A DNA stretch of 64,000 nucleotides, from contig NZ_JAFBCM010000001.1 in assembly GCF_016907715.1 (NCBI RefSeq), positions 4,092,001 to 4,156,000 of the forward strand. Reading direction: 5' to 3'. Under the pieces are notes generated by a model. It was not told where the DNA came from, made no database searches, and was given only the letters and a program-made list of their open reading frames with translations. Positions 7,297 through 15,863 of this stretch are shown one piece after another. Position numbers and translations under genes: made by a program. This DNA is from Tenggerimyces flavus. GTDB lineage: Bacteria > Actinomycetota > Actinomycetes > Propionibacteriales > Actinopolymorphaceae. Numbering within the stretch: the stretch's first letter is position 1; each line of letters opens with the position of its first letter.

Positions 7297-8881
7297 GCCG
7301 TGCTGCCAGCTGTGCCTCGTACAGCGATCCCGGTGTGAGACCCGGGCGGTTGGCGCCCTCGATGTGGCCGGTGGGGTGGTCGAACGGGCCGTCGCCGGTG
7401 ACGATGCCGCGGCAGCCGATCGCATAGTTCTGCCCGGTAGGCGGGCGCTGCACGACCAGCGTTCTGCCGGCCAGGTCGCAGTTCCAAGCGACGGAGTGGA
7501 CCGTCGCCCAGCCGTGCCCGGTGCCGTAGTCGCCCCGGTTGTACAGGCCGAGCGTGATCTGGACGGCCGGCGCGACCTCGCGGTGGTTGTCGAACAGCAT
7601 CCCCTGGCTCCAGCGCCGGTGTCCCTCCGACGACGCGAGGCTGCCGGCGGACGTGCCGCGCAGGAACACGATGCCGGACGCGCCGCTCGTGCCGTTGGAG
7701 ATGAACGCGTGCCGCGCCTTGGTCGCGTAGCAGTCTTGGAAGAGAATGTGCTGGGAGAAGCCCTCGGTGTTGAAGTTGTAGCGCAGGCCGCCGGTGATGA
7801 TCGACGCCGGATCGAGCGCCCGGCAGTCCGACACGGTCACGCGGGTGGTCTCGTTCGTCTCGACGCCGGCCTTGGCGAAGTGCCGGAACGTGCAGCCGCG
7901 TACCCATCCGTCCTCGAGCCCGCGCAGCCTCACCGCGACCCAGGCGTGTGCCTCGTCGACGTCCGGATCGCCGGCGAACTCGATGTGGATGCGGAGGTTC
8001 TCCACGCCCGACTCGGTCACCAGGCTGGCACGATCCCAGGTGTGGATGGTGGTCTGGGCGAGTGACCGGTCGAGGTGGTTGAAGACCGGAGCGTCGACCG
8101 TGACGTGGTTGCCGTCGACGTCGGTGACGAACCGGTTGTACGTGATCGGCTGGCTGCCGACGCTCCACGGCTCGTCGATACCGGTCGCGCCGCCGTCGAC
8201 GGCTTGGAGCCACTCGGCGGTGCAGGGGTGGACGAGGATGACGTTGTCGCCCTGGCGGAACTTGCTGCCGTCGGCGACGTCGAACTCGCGTTGGCCGACG
8301 TTGACGAGGTCACTTGTGACGTTGGTGCGGGTGTTGGGTTTCTCCCCGCGCCATTGGGTATTCGCGCCGCTTCCGACCACGAGCACATCGCGGTGCGTCG
8401 GAGTGTCGCCGGTCGCGCGGATCACCGTGTTGGTCGCGGGATCCTCGTCGTCGCCGACGCCGCGGATGACGACGCCGCTGTGCCTCAGCCGTACAGTGCC
8501 GGCGACGCGGTACGTGCCGGCCTCGAGCAGCAGCGCCCCGCGGTGCCCGTTCGCGTCTTTGGGCCGCACGCCGACGGCGTCAAGCGCCGCCTGGAGGTGA
8601 GCGGTGTTGTCGCCGTCGACCGGCCGGATCGTCGCCACCGTGGGGAGTTCGGGCGGCTCCTGCCCGCCGCCCCGGTAGCCGGCGTGGCTGAAGTCGGGGA
8701 TCTGGTTCCCGGACGCGTCGGCCTGATAGACGAGCCGACCGCGCGAGTTGACGCGCGCGAGCCTTGACTGCCACCGGCCGATCGCGTGCGCCGAATTGGC
8801 TTCAAGAGTTGACAATGCGAACCCTCCGGCCACCACTCCACTTGCCGCCAAGAGCCGCCTTCGACTCATCGAGTGCGCCAT
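7286..8881 (-). CDS. Tat-exported right-handed beta-helix protein (pectate lyase/GH28-like fold)
   Basis: The 531-residue product has a twin-arginine signal peptide (MSRRRLLAASGVVAGGFALS, cleavage after about SAHA). It is followed by a long parallel beta-helix repeat region of the pectate-lyase-3/polygalacturonase-like type: GALLLEAGTYRVAGTVRL, GVVIRGVG, GVENLRIH, GWVRGCTFRHFAKAGVE. Such exported proteins cut or bind plant or microbial polysaccharides; the exact substrate is unknown. The start is the ATG of MAHSMSRRR, which has GAGG about 7 nt upstream; an earlier ATG adds 11 residues in front of the Tat motif and is less likely. A LacI-type palindrome lies about 70 bp upstream, matching one at the lacI gene at 15816, so it is probably sugar-controlled. 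Confidence 0.8.
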   Translation of the reverse strand: MAHSMSRRRLLAASGVVAGGFALSTLEANSAHAIGRWQSRLARVNSRGRLVYQADASGNQIPDFSHAGYRGGGQEPPELPTVATIRPVDGDNTAHLQAALDAVGVRPKDANGHRGALLLEAGTYRVAGTVRLRHSGVVIRGVGDDEDPATNTVIRATGDTPTHRDVLVVGSGANTQWRGEKPNTRTNVTSDLVNVGQREFDVADGSKFRQGDNVILVHPCTAEWLQAVDGGATGIDEPWSVGSQPITYNRFVTDVDGNHVTVDAPVFNHLDRSLAQTTIHTWDRASLVTESGVENLRIHIEFAGDPDVDEAHAWVAVRLRGLEDGWVRGCTFRHFAKAGVETNETTRVTVSDCRALDPASIITGGLRYNFNTEGFSQHILFQDCYATKARHAFISNGTSGASGIVFLRGTSAGSLASSEGHRRWSQGMLFDNHREVAPAVQITLGLYNRGDYGTGHGWATVHSVAWNCDLAGRTLVVQRPPTGQNYAIGCRGIVTGDGPFDHPTGHIEGANRPGLTPGSLYEAQLAARLRG

Positions 8882-8949
8882 CGACACCTCGCAGGCATTC
8901 GCCAAACACGACATGGATGGAGCCAGTGTCAGAGCGATCTATACACCTG

Positions 8950-8963
8950 GGCAAGCGGTTGCC
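8950..8963. promoter_or_regulatory. LacI-family operator upstream of the beta-helix gene
   Basis: GGCAAGCGGTTGCC is an even-length palindrome with the central CG typical of LacI/GalR operators (one mismatched pair). It lies 69 bp upstream of the start at 8881 and shares the AAGCG.TT core with the site over the lacI start at 15802-15815. Confidence 0.6.
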
Positions 8964-9082
8964 AAGAGTTGCCATCGCAGCGCTCGCTTGTTCGACTGAC
9001 AAGTCTCTGGGCTACGGCGCTTCTCACGTGGGAGCTCGAATGTGCGTTGGCGAGTTGTTCGCGCGTTTGGTGCTGGCGTGGG

Positions 9083-9330
9083 CTGTCGCGGCGGTCGATT
9101 GTGGTGGCCGGTCCGGGGCGCGTCAAGGGCGCCGCGGCGGCTTCGCAGTGGGGCGGCGTCGCTTCGCGATCTTCGACCCTTGACCCGCCCCGGACCGGCC
9201 ACCAGTTTCAATGCCGCCGCCCCACCCCCGGAACAGTTCCCCGGGCCAGGCCCGCTTCAGGTGCCGGTCTGCTGCCGTGCTCGCGTCGCCAGTTGGCCCC
9301 CGGGCTTCTTGTGGTGCAGATGAAGCCGGG
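9083..9330 (+). repeat. Long interspersed repeat, copy 1 (about 250 bp, nested inverted repeat)
   Basis: This stretch is homologous along its whole length to the reverse complement of 19993-20252. Within it GGTGGCCGGTCCGGGGCG, followed by CGTCAAGGG, is inverted as CCCTTGAC and CGCCCCGGACCGGCCACC about 65 bp later. The core CGCTTCGCGATCTTCGACC is conserved in both copies. No open frame in it has recognisable protein character. It fills most of the 535-bp gene-free gap 8882-9417, together with the operator at 8950 and the palindrome at 9350. Confidence 0.8.
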
Positions 9331-9349
9331 CCGTCCGTCTCCGCTCCTC

Positions 9350-9406
9350 TTTGAATGAAGGGCACCTTCATTCAATAGGTTCGAATGAAGGTGCCCTTCA
9401 TTCAAA
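9350..9406. repeat. Palindromic element, family A copy 1
   Basis: A perfect 24-bp inverted repeat with a 9-base loop: TTTGAATGAAGGGCACC.. against ..GGTGCCCTTCATTCAAA. Each arm is itself a palindrome (GAATGAAGG GCA CCTTCATTC), so it can fold as one long hairpin or a cruciform of two. It sits 11 bp beyond the DUF456 stop and may end that transcript. Related elements are at 47520 and 47591. Confidence 0.85.
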
Positions 9407-9417
9407 CCCCTGGGCGG

Positions 9418-9909
9418 CTAGGTGACGATCACGGTGATCAGCCAGGTGAGGAACATCGCCACGCCGAAGGCGAGTTCCACCAGGATCGAGATTCCTGCGG
9501 CCTTCAGGGCCGCCACTGTCGAGGGCCAGGCCGCGTCGTGGGTCTTGAGGCGCACCCGCTCCGCGAGGTAGATCCCCGCGATGAAGCCCACGAACACACC
9601 CACGACCGGGATCACGAAGAAGCCCACCAGCGCGGCGAGGCCACCGATCCACAGGGTGCTGTTCGGCACCCCAGCCTTCGAGAGATCACGCCCAGGCAAG
9701 ACGTACTTGACGACCTGACTCACGATCAGCAGCACGCCCGTGATCGCGAGGATCCACCAGCCGACGGCGCTCTGTTCCTCCAACGCCCAGACGAGGATCG
9801 CCAGCCAGACCAGGATGATGCCGGGCAGGATCGGAACGACGATGCCAGCGAGCCCGACCGCCATGGCGATGCCCACGAGTACGAGCCCCAGTGTGTTCAC
9901 ACGGAACAC
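9418..9909 (-). CDS. DUF456 family membrane protein
   Basis: A 163-residue integral membrane protein with four to five hydrophobic segments. The signature GLAGIVVPILPGIILVWLAILV near the N-terminus and GLAALVGFFVIPVVGVFVGFIAGIY in the middle identify DUF456, a widespread small membrane family without known activity. The GTG at 9909 is used as start; a second GTG three codons later is possible. It is divergent from the methyltransferase gene, with 33 bp between starts, so the two promoters overlap. A palindrome just past the stop probably terminates it. Confidence 0.82.
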   Translation of the reverse strand: MFRVNTLGLVLVGIAMAVGLAGIVVPILPGIILVWLAILVWALEEQSAVGWWILAITGVLLIVSQVVKYVLPGRDLSKAGVPNSTLWIGGLAALVGFFVIPVVGVFVGFIAGIYLAERVRLKTHDAAWPSTVAALKAAGISILVELAFGVAMFLTWLITVIVT

Positions 9910-9942
9910 TGTAATGGCGAGGAACGCGCCCGGTACGGCACG

Positions 9943-10749
9943 ATGGGCGGCATGGACTGGAGCGTGGGGGAGTACGAGCTCACCGCGGCGCAGCTGCTGC
10001 CCGCGGCGAAGATCCTCGTGGACCTGGCAGCACCCAAACCCGGCGAGGTCGTCGTGGACGTCGGCTGCGGAACGGGCAACGCAGCGCTCCTCGCCGCGGT
10101 CACCGGCGCGAAGGTGACCGGCGTCGACCCGGCGCGCCGCCTCCTCGAGGTGGCCAGAGCAAGAGCAAAGGACGAGGGCCTGGACGTCACGTTCGTCGAG
10201 GGAACGGGCGAAGCGATCCCGCTCGACGACGGGGTTGCGAACGTGGTGGTCTCCTCGTTCGGCGTGATGTTCTCACCCGACGTCCCGGCTGCCGTCGCGG
10301 AGCTCGACCGGATCACCGCGACGGGTGGGCGGATCCTCGTCACGTCGTTCCCGCCCGAAGGCCCGATGATGAAGGTGATGGGCGCCGCGATCGAGGAGCT
10401 CTCCCGCGTCCTCCCGCCGCCGCCCGCCTCCAACGATCGGGCCGAGAAGCCGTTCGGCTGGCACGACGAGGCCGACGTCCGTACGGCGTTCGAGCCCCGC
10501 GGGTTCGAGGTGACCGTGACCAGGCACCAGCTGCCGATGCGAGCGACTTCGGTCCAGGCCCACCTCGAACGCCTGGAGAAGCATCCGTCCGCGATCACCG
10601 GTCTGCAGGCGGTCCCCGACGCGAAGCGGACCGAGGTCGCCGGACGGATCCGACGCCGGATGACGGAGGTGCTCGAGACGGTGAACGAGGATCCGGCCGC
10701 CTTCCTGATCACGTCCCCGTTCACGATCGCGACCATCCGGCGACGCTGA
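9943..10749 (+). CDS. SAM-dependent class I methyltransferase
   Basis: The product of about 268 residues is a Rossmann-fold methyltransferase of the Methyltransf_11/UbiE-like group. Motif I is VVVDVGCGTGNAALLAA, the acidic residue ending beta 2 is in VTGVDPA, and the post-I motif is FVEGTGEAIPLDDGVANVVV. The C-terminal part (HLERLEKHPSAITGLQAVP) is helical, as in small-molecule methyltransferases. The substrate cannot be inferred. Two in-frame ATGs (9943 and 9952) are equally plausible starts, and no strong ribosome-binding site precedes either; a leaderless message is possible. Confidence 0.85.
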   Translation: MGGMDWSVGEYELTAAQLLPAAKILVDLAAPKPGEVVVDVGCGTGNAALLAAVTGAKVTGVDPARRLLEVARARAKDEGLDVTFVEGTGEAIPLDDGVANVVVSSFGVMFSPDVPAAVAELDRITATGGRILVTSFPPEGPMMKVMGAAIEELSRVLPPPPASNDRAEKPFGWHDEADVRTAFEPRGFEVTVTRHQLPMRATSVQAHLERLEKHPSAITGLQAVPDAKRTEVAGRIRRRMTEVLETVNEDPAAFLITSPFTIATIRRR

Positions 10750-10792
10750 ATCCGTTTGCGGCGCCCAGCCGCGATGCGACAGGCTCGGGCGC

Positions 10793-11818
10793 ATGAGCAG
10801 GCTCCCCGACACCGAGCGGCTGACGTTCCGGCGGTTCACCAATGCCGATCTCGACAACGTCGAGCAGCTCAACGGTGACGCCGAAGTCATGCGCTTCCTC
10901 GACGGCGGTCCGCAGCCGCGGGCCGAGATCGAGGAACGGGTGCTGCCAGAGCTGATCGCCGACCAGAACGAGAACGGCCTCGGCCGGTGGGCGGCGGAGA
11001 CCGTGGACGGAACGTTCGTCGGCTGGTTCTCGACGCACGCCAGGACGCCCGACGACGGCCCGATGGAGTTCTGGGCCAGCTCGGACGACCCCACCGTCGT
11101 GTCGATCGGCTACCGCCTCAGCCGAGCCGCGTGGGGCAAGGGCTACGCGACCGAAGGCGCGAAGGCCTTGCTCCGTTGGGCATTCCTCTCCCTGCGCGCC
11201 ACCGAGGTCGTCGCGTCGACGATGGCGGTCAACAAGGGATCCCGCAACGTCATGGAGAAGATCGGCCTACACCACGACCGGACGATCCACATCGACTGGC
11301 CGGACCCCCTTCCCGGCACCGAGCACGGCGAGGTCGAGTACCGCCTGCGCCGCGACGAGTGGATCACCCTCCGCCCCGCCCGACCGGACGAGGCAGGGGA
11401 GCTGACCGAGCTGGTCATGAGGTCGAAGGCCTACTGGGGCTACGACGACGCGTTCATGGCCGCCTGCCGGGAAGAGCTCACCCTGCGTCCGGAGGACATC
11501 GAGCAGCGCCGGATGTTCGTCGCCACCGCCGGCGACGAGCTCGCGGCCGTCGCCACGCTCGACGGCGCGCCGCCCGACGGCGAGCTCGGCACGCTGTTCG
11601 TCGATCCCGCGTTCATCGGTCAGGGCTTGGGCAAACGCCTGTACCGGCACGTCACCGCGCTCGCTCGCGCGATGGGCTTCGCGAGCCTGTCGATCGACGC
11701 CGACCCCAACGCCGAGCCGTTCTACAAGGCGATGGGTGCGACCAGGGTCGGCAGCGCGCCGTCGGGCTCCATCCCCGGGCGCGAAGTACCGTTGATGCGC
11801 GTCGATCTCGCGTCCTAG
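10793..11818 (+). CDS. Tandem GNAT acetyltransferase (RimJ/RimL-type domain fused to a second GNAT)
   Basis: The 341-residue protein holds two complete GNAT domains. Residues 1-170 are RimJ/RimL-like (TERLTFRRFTNADLD, then GYRLSRAAWGKGYATEGAKA as the acetyl-CoA loop and NKGSRNVMEKIGL). Residues 175-341 begin again with ITLRPARPDEAGELTELVMR and have the loop LFVDPAFIGQGLGKRLYRHV and AEPFYKAMGATRVG. Such proteins acetylate amines of proteins, antibiotics or small molecules; nothing here fixes the substrate. Its stop shares the CTAG tetranucleotide with the convergent sulfatase gene. Confidence 0.88.
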   Translation: MSRLPDTERLTFRRFTNADLDNVEQLNGDAEVMRFLDGGPQPRAEIEERVLPELIADQNENGLGRWAAETVDGTFVGWFSTHARTPDDGPMEFWASSDDPTVVSIGYRLSRAAWGKGYATEGAKALLRWAFLSLRATEVVASTMAVNKGSRNVMEKIGLHHDRTIHIDWPDPLPGTEHGEVEYRLRRDEWITLRPARPDEAGELTELVMRSKAYWGYDDAFMAACREELTLRPEDIEQRRMFVATAGDELAAVATLDGAPPDGELGTLFVDPAFIGQGLGKRLYRHVTALARAMGFASLSIDADPNAEPFYKAMGATRVGSAPSGSIPGREVPLMRVDLAS

Positions 11819-13233
11819 GCGGGTACGTCGCCCACCTCGGCCTGGACGCGGGCGAGTTCCTCGGTGAGCTCCTTCACCACAGTCGCGTACGCCGGATCGT
11901 CATACCTGCTGTGGAGTTCGCGCGGATCCCGAACGAGGTCGAACAGCTCCCACTCCGGCGTACGCGACTCCGACGACGCTCCGGCCTGGCCGAAGCCAGA
12001 GCCGTAGTAGTAGACGAGCTTGTGCTCCTTGGTCCGTACGCCATAGTGCGAGCAGACGTGGTGGGACGTGTCGAGATGCTCCCAGTAGCGGTAGTACACC
12101 GACGTCCGCCAGTCGTCCGGCCGTTCGCCGTGCAACAGCGGCAGCAGGCTGTGCCCCTGCATCCGCGCGGGAGCGGGAACGCCGGCGAGGGCGAGGAACG
12201 TCTGCGCGAAGTCCACGTTCACCACCAGGTCGTCGCACACCGACCCGGCGGCCACCACGCCCGGATACCGAACGAGGAAAGGCATCCGCAGCGACTCCTC
12301 GTACATGAACCGTTTGTCGTACCAGCCATGGTCGCCGAGGAAGAAGCCCTGATCGGACGTGTAGACGACGAGCGTGTCGTCCGCCAACCCCTCGCCGGAC
12401 AGGTAGTCGAGCAGCCGCCCCACGTTGTCGTCCACCGACGCGACGCAACGCAGGTAGTCCTTCAGGTAGCGCTGGTACGCCCACCGTGCGTGCTCCTCGT
12501 CCGACAGTCCCGGCGGCGGCGACTCCTTCAGGTCGGTCGGCGTCAGGTCGCGCGACACCCGCATCCGCGCGTTCTCCGCCGCGGACGCCCGATGCGAGTA
12601 GTCGTCGAAATACGTCGCAGGCAGCGGAATGTCCTTGTCCGCATAGAGATTCGCGTGCCGGGCGTCCGGCTCCCACGGCCGGTGCGGTGCCTTGTGGTGC
12701 ACCAGCAGGCAGAACGGCCGGGTGTCGTCGCGGTCGTCCAACCAGTCCAGCGCCAGGTCGGTGATCAGGTCGGTCGCGTACCCGCGCCGGACCCGAGACC
12801 CGGCGGGGGAGAGGAACGTCGGATCGTGGTACTCACCCTGGTCCGGCAGCACCTCCCACGCGTCGAAGCCCACCGGGTCGTGGACGCCGCCGTGCCCCAG
12901 ATGCCACTTCCCGAACAGGCCCGTCTGGTAGCCGGCTTCCCGCAGCAGCGCGGGGAACGACACCTGCGTGGCGTCGAACGGAGCCGAGAGCGTCGTGACC
13001 GCGTTGACGTGGTTGTACGTGCCGGTGAGGATCGCCGCCCGGCTCGGTGCGCAGATCGCGTTCGTGCAGAAGGCGTTGTCGAAACGCATTCCCTCGGCAC
13101 CGAGCCGGTCGATGTGCGGCGTCTCGTTGATCACACTCCCGTAGGCGCCGATCGCGTGCGCGGCGTGGTCGTCGGACATGATGAAGACGATGTTCGGTTG
13201 CCGTCTCGTGCTACGCCGATGCAGTTCGACCAC
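11815..13233 (-). CDS. Type I sulfatase (formylglycine-dependent arylsulfatase family)
   Basis: The 472-residue product is a sulfatase of the alkaline-phosphatase superfamily, which removes sulfate from sugars or aryl esters. It has the N-terminal metal motif PNIVFIMSDDHAAHAIGAYG. The modification signature CAPSRAAILTG contains the Cys that is turned into formylglycine, and GYQTGLFGKWHLG adds the usual Lys/His. There is no signal peptide, so it acts in the cytoplasm unless the start is wrong. The GTG start has GAGGTGAG about 8 nt upstream. It is the last gene of lacI - hydrolase - sulfatase, 32 bp after the hydrolase, which points to a sulfated glycan or glycoside as substrate (inference). 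Confidence 0.9.
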   Translation of the reverse strand: MVELHRRSTRRQPNIVFIMSDDHAAHAIGAYGSVINETPHIDRLGAEGMRFDNAFCTNAICAPSRAAILTGTYNHVNAVTTLSAPFDATQVSFPALLREAGYQTGLFGKWHLGHGGVHDPVGFDAWEVLPDQGEYHDPTFLSPAGSRVRRGYATDLITDLALDWLDDRDDTRPFCLLVHHKAPHRPWEPDARHANLYADKDIPLPATYFDDYSHRASAAENARMRVSRDLTPTDLKESPPPGLSDEEHARWAYQRYLKDYLRCVASVDDNVGRLLDYLSGEGLADDTLVVYTSDQGFFLGDHGWYDKRFMYEESLRMPFLVRYPGVVAAGSVCDDLVVNVDFAQTFLALAGVPAPARMQGHSLLPLLHGERPDDWRTSVYYRYWEHLDTSHHVCSHYGVRTKEHKLVYYYGSGFGQAGASSESRTPEWELFDLVRDPRELHSRYDDPAYATVVKELTEELARVQAEVGDVPA

Positions 13234-13265
13234 GTCGCGTGCTCACCTCACGAGTAGGAGTTCTG

Positions 13266-14801
13266 TCAACGCCACTTGGCGTTGAAGCGCTCCAACGACA
13301 TTACCGGGCGGAGGTGGCGTTCGACCTCGCCCTTGCTGAAGTACTTCCGGACTCGGTCGTTCAGCAGCTCGTTGCCGATCGGTCCCAGCACCATCGCCTG
13401 GTCCAGCGCGAGATACCGCTTCGCCGGCGTGTTGCTGCGTACGGCGATCGAGTCGTAGAACCCGCCCGGCCCGTACGCGTCGAGGTTCCGCTCCAGCATC
13501 CGCAGGTTGTCGACGGCCTGGCGCGGCGCGTACGGCAGCGAGAGGAACGACGCGTGCGGCGTCACCACGCCGTCGCCGAACGTCGGGAACGGCTTCGCCT
13601 CCCGGCAGCCCTCGAACCCGCGATCGACGTCGGTCTTCTCCCGGTCGGACGGGTAACCGCCCGGATCCATGCCCATCTCCTCGACGCCGTACACGCTGTA
13701 GCCGCCGAACGGGTCACTCGCGGGGGAGAAGCCCCAGTAGCCGTACTTCGCCTCGGCCAGCCCGTGCTCGATCTGTCCCTGCACGTAGATCGGGTGGTTG
13801 AGGCCCCAGCTCTTCGGCCCCCACTTCTCCTCTGGCACGAACATCGCCGGCATCAGCGCCTCGAACATGTCGCCGCCCCAGGTCGGGACGAACTGCAGCC
13901 CGCGGTAGCGGTAGGCGCCCTCGTACACGGACACGCCGAGGTACGTCGCGTTGCCGCCGACCGGCTTCTGCTCGACCCAGCCCCAGTCGCAGTTCGAGGG
14001 GAACGTGCGGTTCGGCCCGAAGTACGCGACGGGCGGCATCTGGCCCTGCGAGATCCCGATGTACGTCGCGATCCGCGGCTCGGTGTTGAACGTGTCGTAG
14101 TTGAAGCAGGTCCGGTAGATGTCGGCGCCTTCGTACGTACCCTTCTCCACGCACTGGTTCGGCGGCTCCGCGGCGTACGCGCCGCCACGCAGGAGTCCGC
14201 CGCCGACGTTGTGGTGGCCGGTCGGGTTCGCGTTGTAGTAGAGCCCGAAGTCCATTTTCTCCAACAGGGCTTGGGCTTTGCGTCCCACCTTGCCGGGCAC
14301 GGCGTTCCGGACGACCATGAACGACGCCGCGAGCCAGCCGTTGTCGACGCTGGACAGGAACGGGTAGACGGGATCGCCGGTCTCCGGCCATTCGTGCAGC
14401 AGAGCGCCGGTGTGCGGGTCGTACCAGTTGTAGAACATGCCCGACGCCGTGTGGTGCTCCAGGGTCGCGAGCGTGTCGAGCGTCTGGTCGATGCGGCGTT
14501 CGGTCTCCTTCTTGCCGATGATGCCGAGGTCGCGCGCGACGACCGCGCTCCACAGGTAGCCGCCGACGTTGGTCGGCGAGGTGTACTCGCTGCGGCTCGC
14601 GGCGGACAGGTCGCCGCCGATGTTGTCGGCCGGCAGTCCGGTCGCCGGATCGACCATCGCGACGAACGACTTCCAGGTGTCCTTGGCCCAGCGGTGCAAC
14701 GTGCGGTCGGTATCGCCGCCCTTCGAGTCAGCGACCGCCGGCGCGCCGACGAGCAGGAGGGGTAGTACGAGCAGAGCCGCCGCGTAGCGTGTCCAACGCA
14801 T
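13266..14801 (-). CDS. Secreted glucoamylase-like hydrolase (PF10091 / GH144-type)
   Basis: The 511-residue protein has a Sec signal peptide (MRWTRYAAALLVLPLLLVGA, cleavage after about AVAD). An (alpha/alpha)6-type domain follows, with PF10091 hallmarks: TSPTNVGGYLWSAVVARDLG, MFYNWYDPHTG, SSVDNGWLAASFMVVRNA, and late VVTPHASFLSLPYAPRQAVDNLR. Members of this group include beta-1,2-glucan-active GH144 enzymes; activity on another glycan is equally possible. GAGGAGA lies about 6 nt before the ATG. The start overlaps the end of lacI by 74 nt, so the three genes form one unit. Confidence 0.82.
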   Translation of the reverse strand: MRWTRYAAALLVLPLLLVGAPAVADSKGGDTDRTLHRWAKDTWKSFVAMVDPATGLPADNIGGDLSAASRSEYTSPTNVGGYLWSAVVARDLGIIGKKETERRIDQTLDTLATLEHHTASGMFYNWYDPHTGALLHEWPETGDPVYPFLSSVDNGWLAASFMVVRNAVPGKVGRKAQALLEKMDFGLYYNANPTGHHNVGGGLLRGGAYAAEPPNQCVEKGTYEGADIYRTCFNYDTFNTEPRIATYIGISQGQMPPVAYFGPNRTFPSNCDWGWVEQKPVGGNATYLGVSVYEGAYRYRGLQFVPTWGGDMFEALMPAMFVPEEKWGPKSWGLNHPIYVQGQIEHGLAEAKYGYWGFSPASDPFGGYSVYGVEEMGMDPGGYPSDREKTDVDRGFEGCREAKPFPTFGDGVVTPHASFLSLPYAPRQAVDNLRMLERNLDAYGPGGFYDSIAVRSNTPAKRYLALDQAMVLGPIGNELLNDRVRKYFSKGEVERHLRPVMSLERFNAKWR

Positions 14802-15816
14802 GGTTCGTCTCCTCGTGGTGGGGTCCGCAGCTCGACCGAACGGTGAGTGCGGTGGGCAGTACGTCGAGGCGCGGCGCCGAACCGCCCTCGATCTGGGCGT
14901 CGAGCGCGCGAGCGGCGTACGCTCCGAGCTCGCGCATGGGCTGCCGCATCGTGGTGAGCGCGGGACGGACGTGGCGTGCGGCCATGATGTCGTCCCAGCC
15001 GGTGACGGCGAGCTCGTCGGGTACGGCGATGCCCCTGCGTTCGGCGACCAGCAGCGCGCCGAGCGCGACCTCGTCGTTCGCGCAGACGAGGACGTCGGGG
15101 CTTGTCCCCGTGCCGAGGGCTTTCTCGGCCGCAGCCTCGCCCTCGGTCTCGTCGAACCCGCAGCGGATCGGGTTCTTGGGTGCCTCGATTCCGTTGCTGG
15201 TAAGGGTTTCGCACATGCCGTTCCAACGTTCGGCGACGTCGTACGAGGCGTCCGGGTCGCCGAGGAACGCGAATCGCCTGTGTCCGTGGGCGATCAGGTG
15301 GTGGGTGAGCTCGTGCGCGGCCTGCTGGTTCTCGGCGGCGACGGTCGCGAGGTCCTCGATCCGCGGCCGCGCGAGCAGGACGATCGGAAGGCCGGTGGCG
15401 GCGAGCCCGCGTACGGCGTCGTCGTCGATCGTCTGGCCCATGACGACCAGCCCGTCCACGCGGCTGGCGAGGTCGCTGACCTGGTGCTCGACGTTGTCGC
15501 GACCGCGGGTGGCGAGGATGAGCACGGACCGGCCGAGCTCGGCGGCCGCCTCCTCGTACCCGAGCACGACCTCGGCATAGTACGGACCGGACAGGTCGGG
15601 GAACACGATCCCGTTCGCGGCGTTCCGTCCCTCGGCGAGGCTGCGGGCCGTTCTGCTGGGGCGGAAGTTCAGCTCGCGGGCGGCCTGCTGGACCCGTTCC
15701 TTGGTGGCGGGCGTCACCAGGTCGGAGCCCCGCAGCGCGCGCGAGACCGTGGCGATCGACACCCCCGCCCGTTCGGCGACGGCGTAGATCGTGGCGGTGC
15801 CTGTAAGCGCTTTCAT
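14728..15816 (-). CDS. LacI/GalR-family transcriptional repressor
   Basis: The 362-residue protein has the N-terminal DNA-binding domain TIYAVAERAGVSIATVSRALRG and hinge helix RPSRTARSLAEGR. A type-1 periplasmic-binding-like sugar domain follows (DLSGPYYAEVVLGYEEAAAE, VDGLVVMGQ, CANDEVALGALLVAERRG, AVTGWDDIMAAR). It should release DNA when a sugar from the neighbouring hydrolase/sulfatase pathway binds. The last 25-30 residues go beyond the usual LacI end and overlap the next gene. A near-perfect operator lies over its own start codon, implying autorepression. Confidence 0.93.
   Translation of the reverse strand: MKALTGTATIYAVAERAGVSIATVSRALRGSDLVTPATKERVQQAARELNFRPSRTARSLAEGRNAANGIVFPDLSGPYYAEVVLGYEEAAAELGRSVLILATRGRDNVEHQVSDLASRVDGLVVMGQTIDDDAVRGLAATGLPIVLLARPRIEDLATVAAENQQAAHELTHHLIAHGHRRFAFLGDPDASYDVAERWNGMCETLTSNGIEAPKNPIRCGFDETEGEAAAEKALGTGTSPDVLVCANDEVALGALLVAERRGIAVPDELAVTGWDDIMAARHVRPALTTMRQPMRELGAYAARALDAQIEGGSAPRLDVLPTALTVRSSCGPHHEETNHALDTLRGGSARTTPPARRRAGGR
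15802..15815. promoter_or_regulatory. LacI operator overlapping the lacI start codon
   Basis: On the minus strand TGAAAGCGCTTACA reads from the second base of the ATG into codons 2-5. It is close to the classical LacI-family consensus with a central CG. Binding here would block initiation or early elongation of the lacI-hydrolase-sulfatase unit. Confidence 0.6.
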
Positions 15817-15863
15817 CGTCGACCGAGAGTATGCGCCAGAGGCGGGGCGGCGAAACCCCGCTG

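Noticed and set aside
9208-9405. Small frames with repeated NEGHLHS/NEGALHS peptides
   Set aside because: They are translations of the family A palindrome and its flank, not genes; the same happens at 47478.
9385-9942. N-terminal extension of the methyltransferase (open frame from 9385)
   Set aside because: The extension is antisense to DUF456, begins in a palindrome and is not typical methyltransferase sequence.
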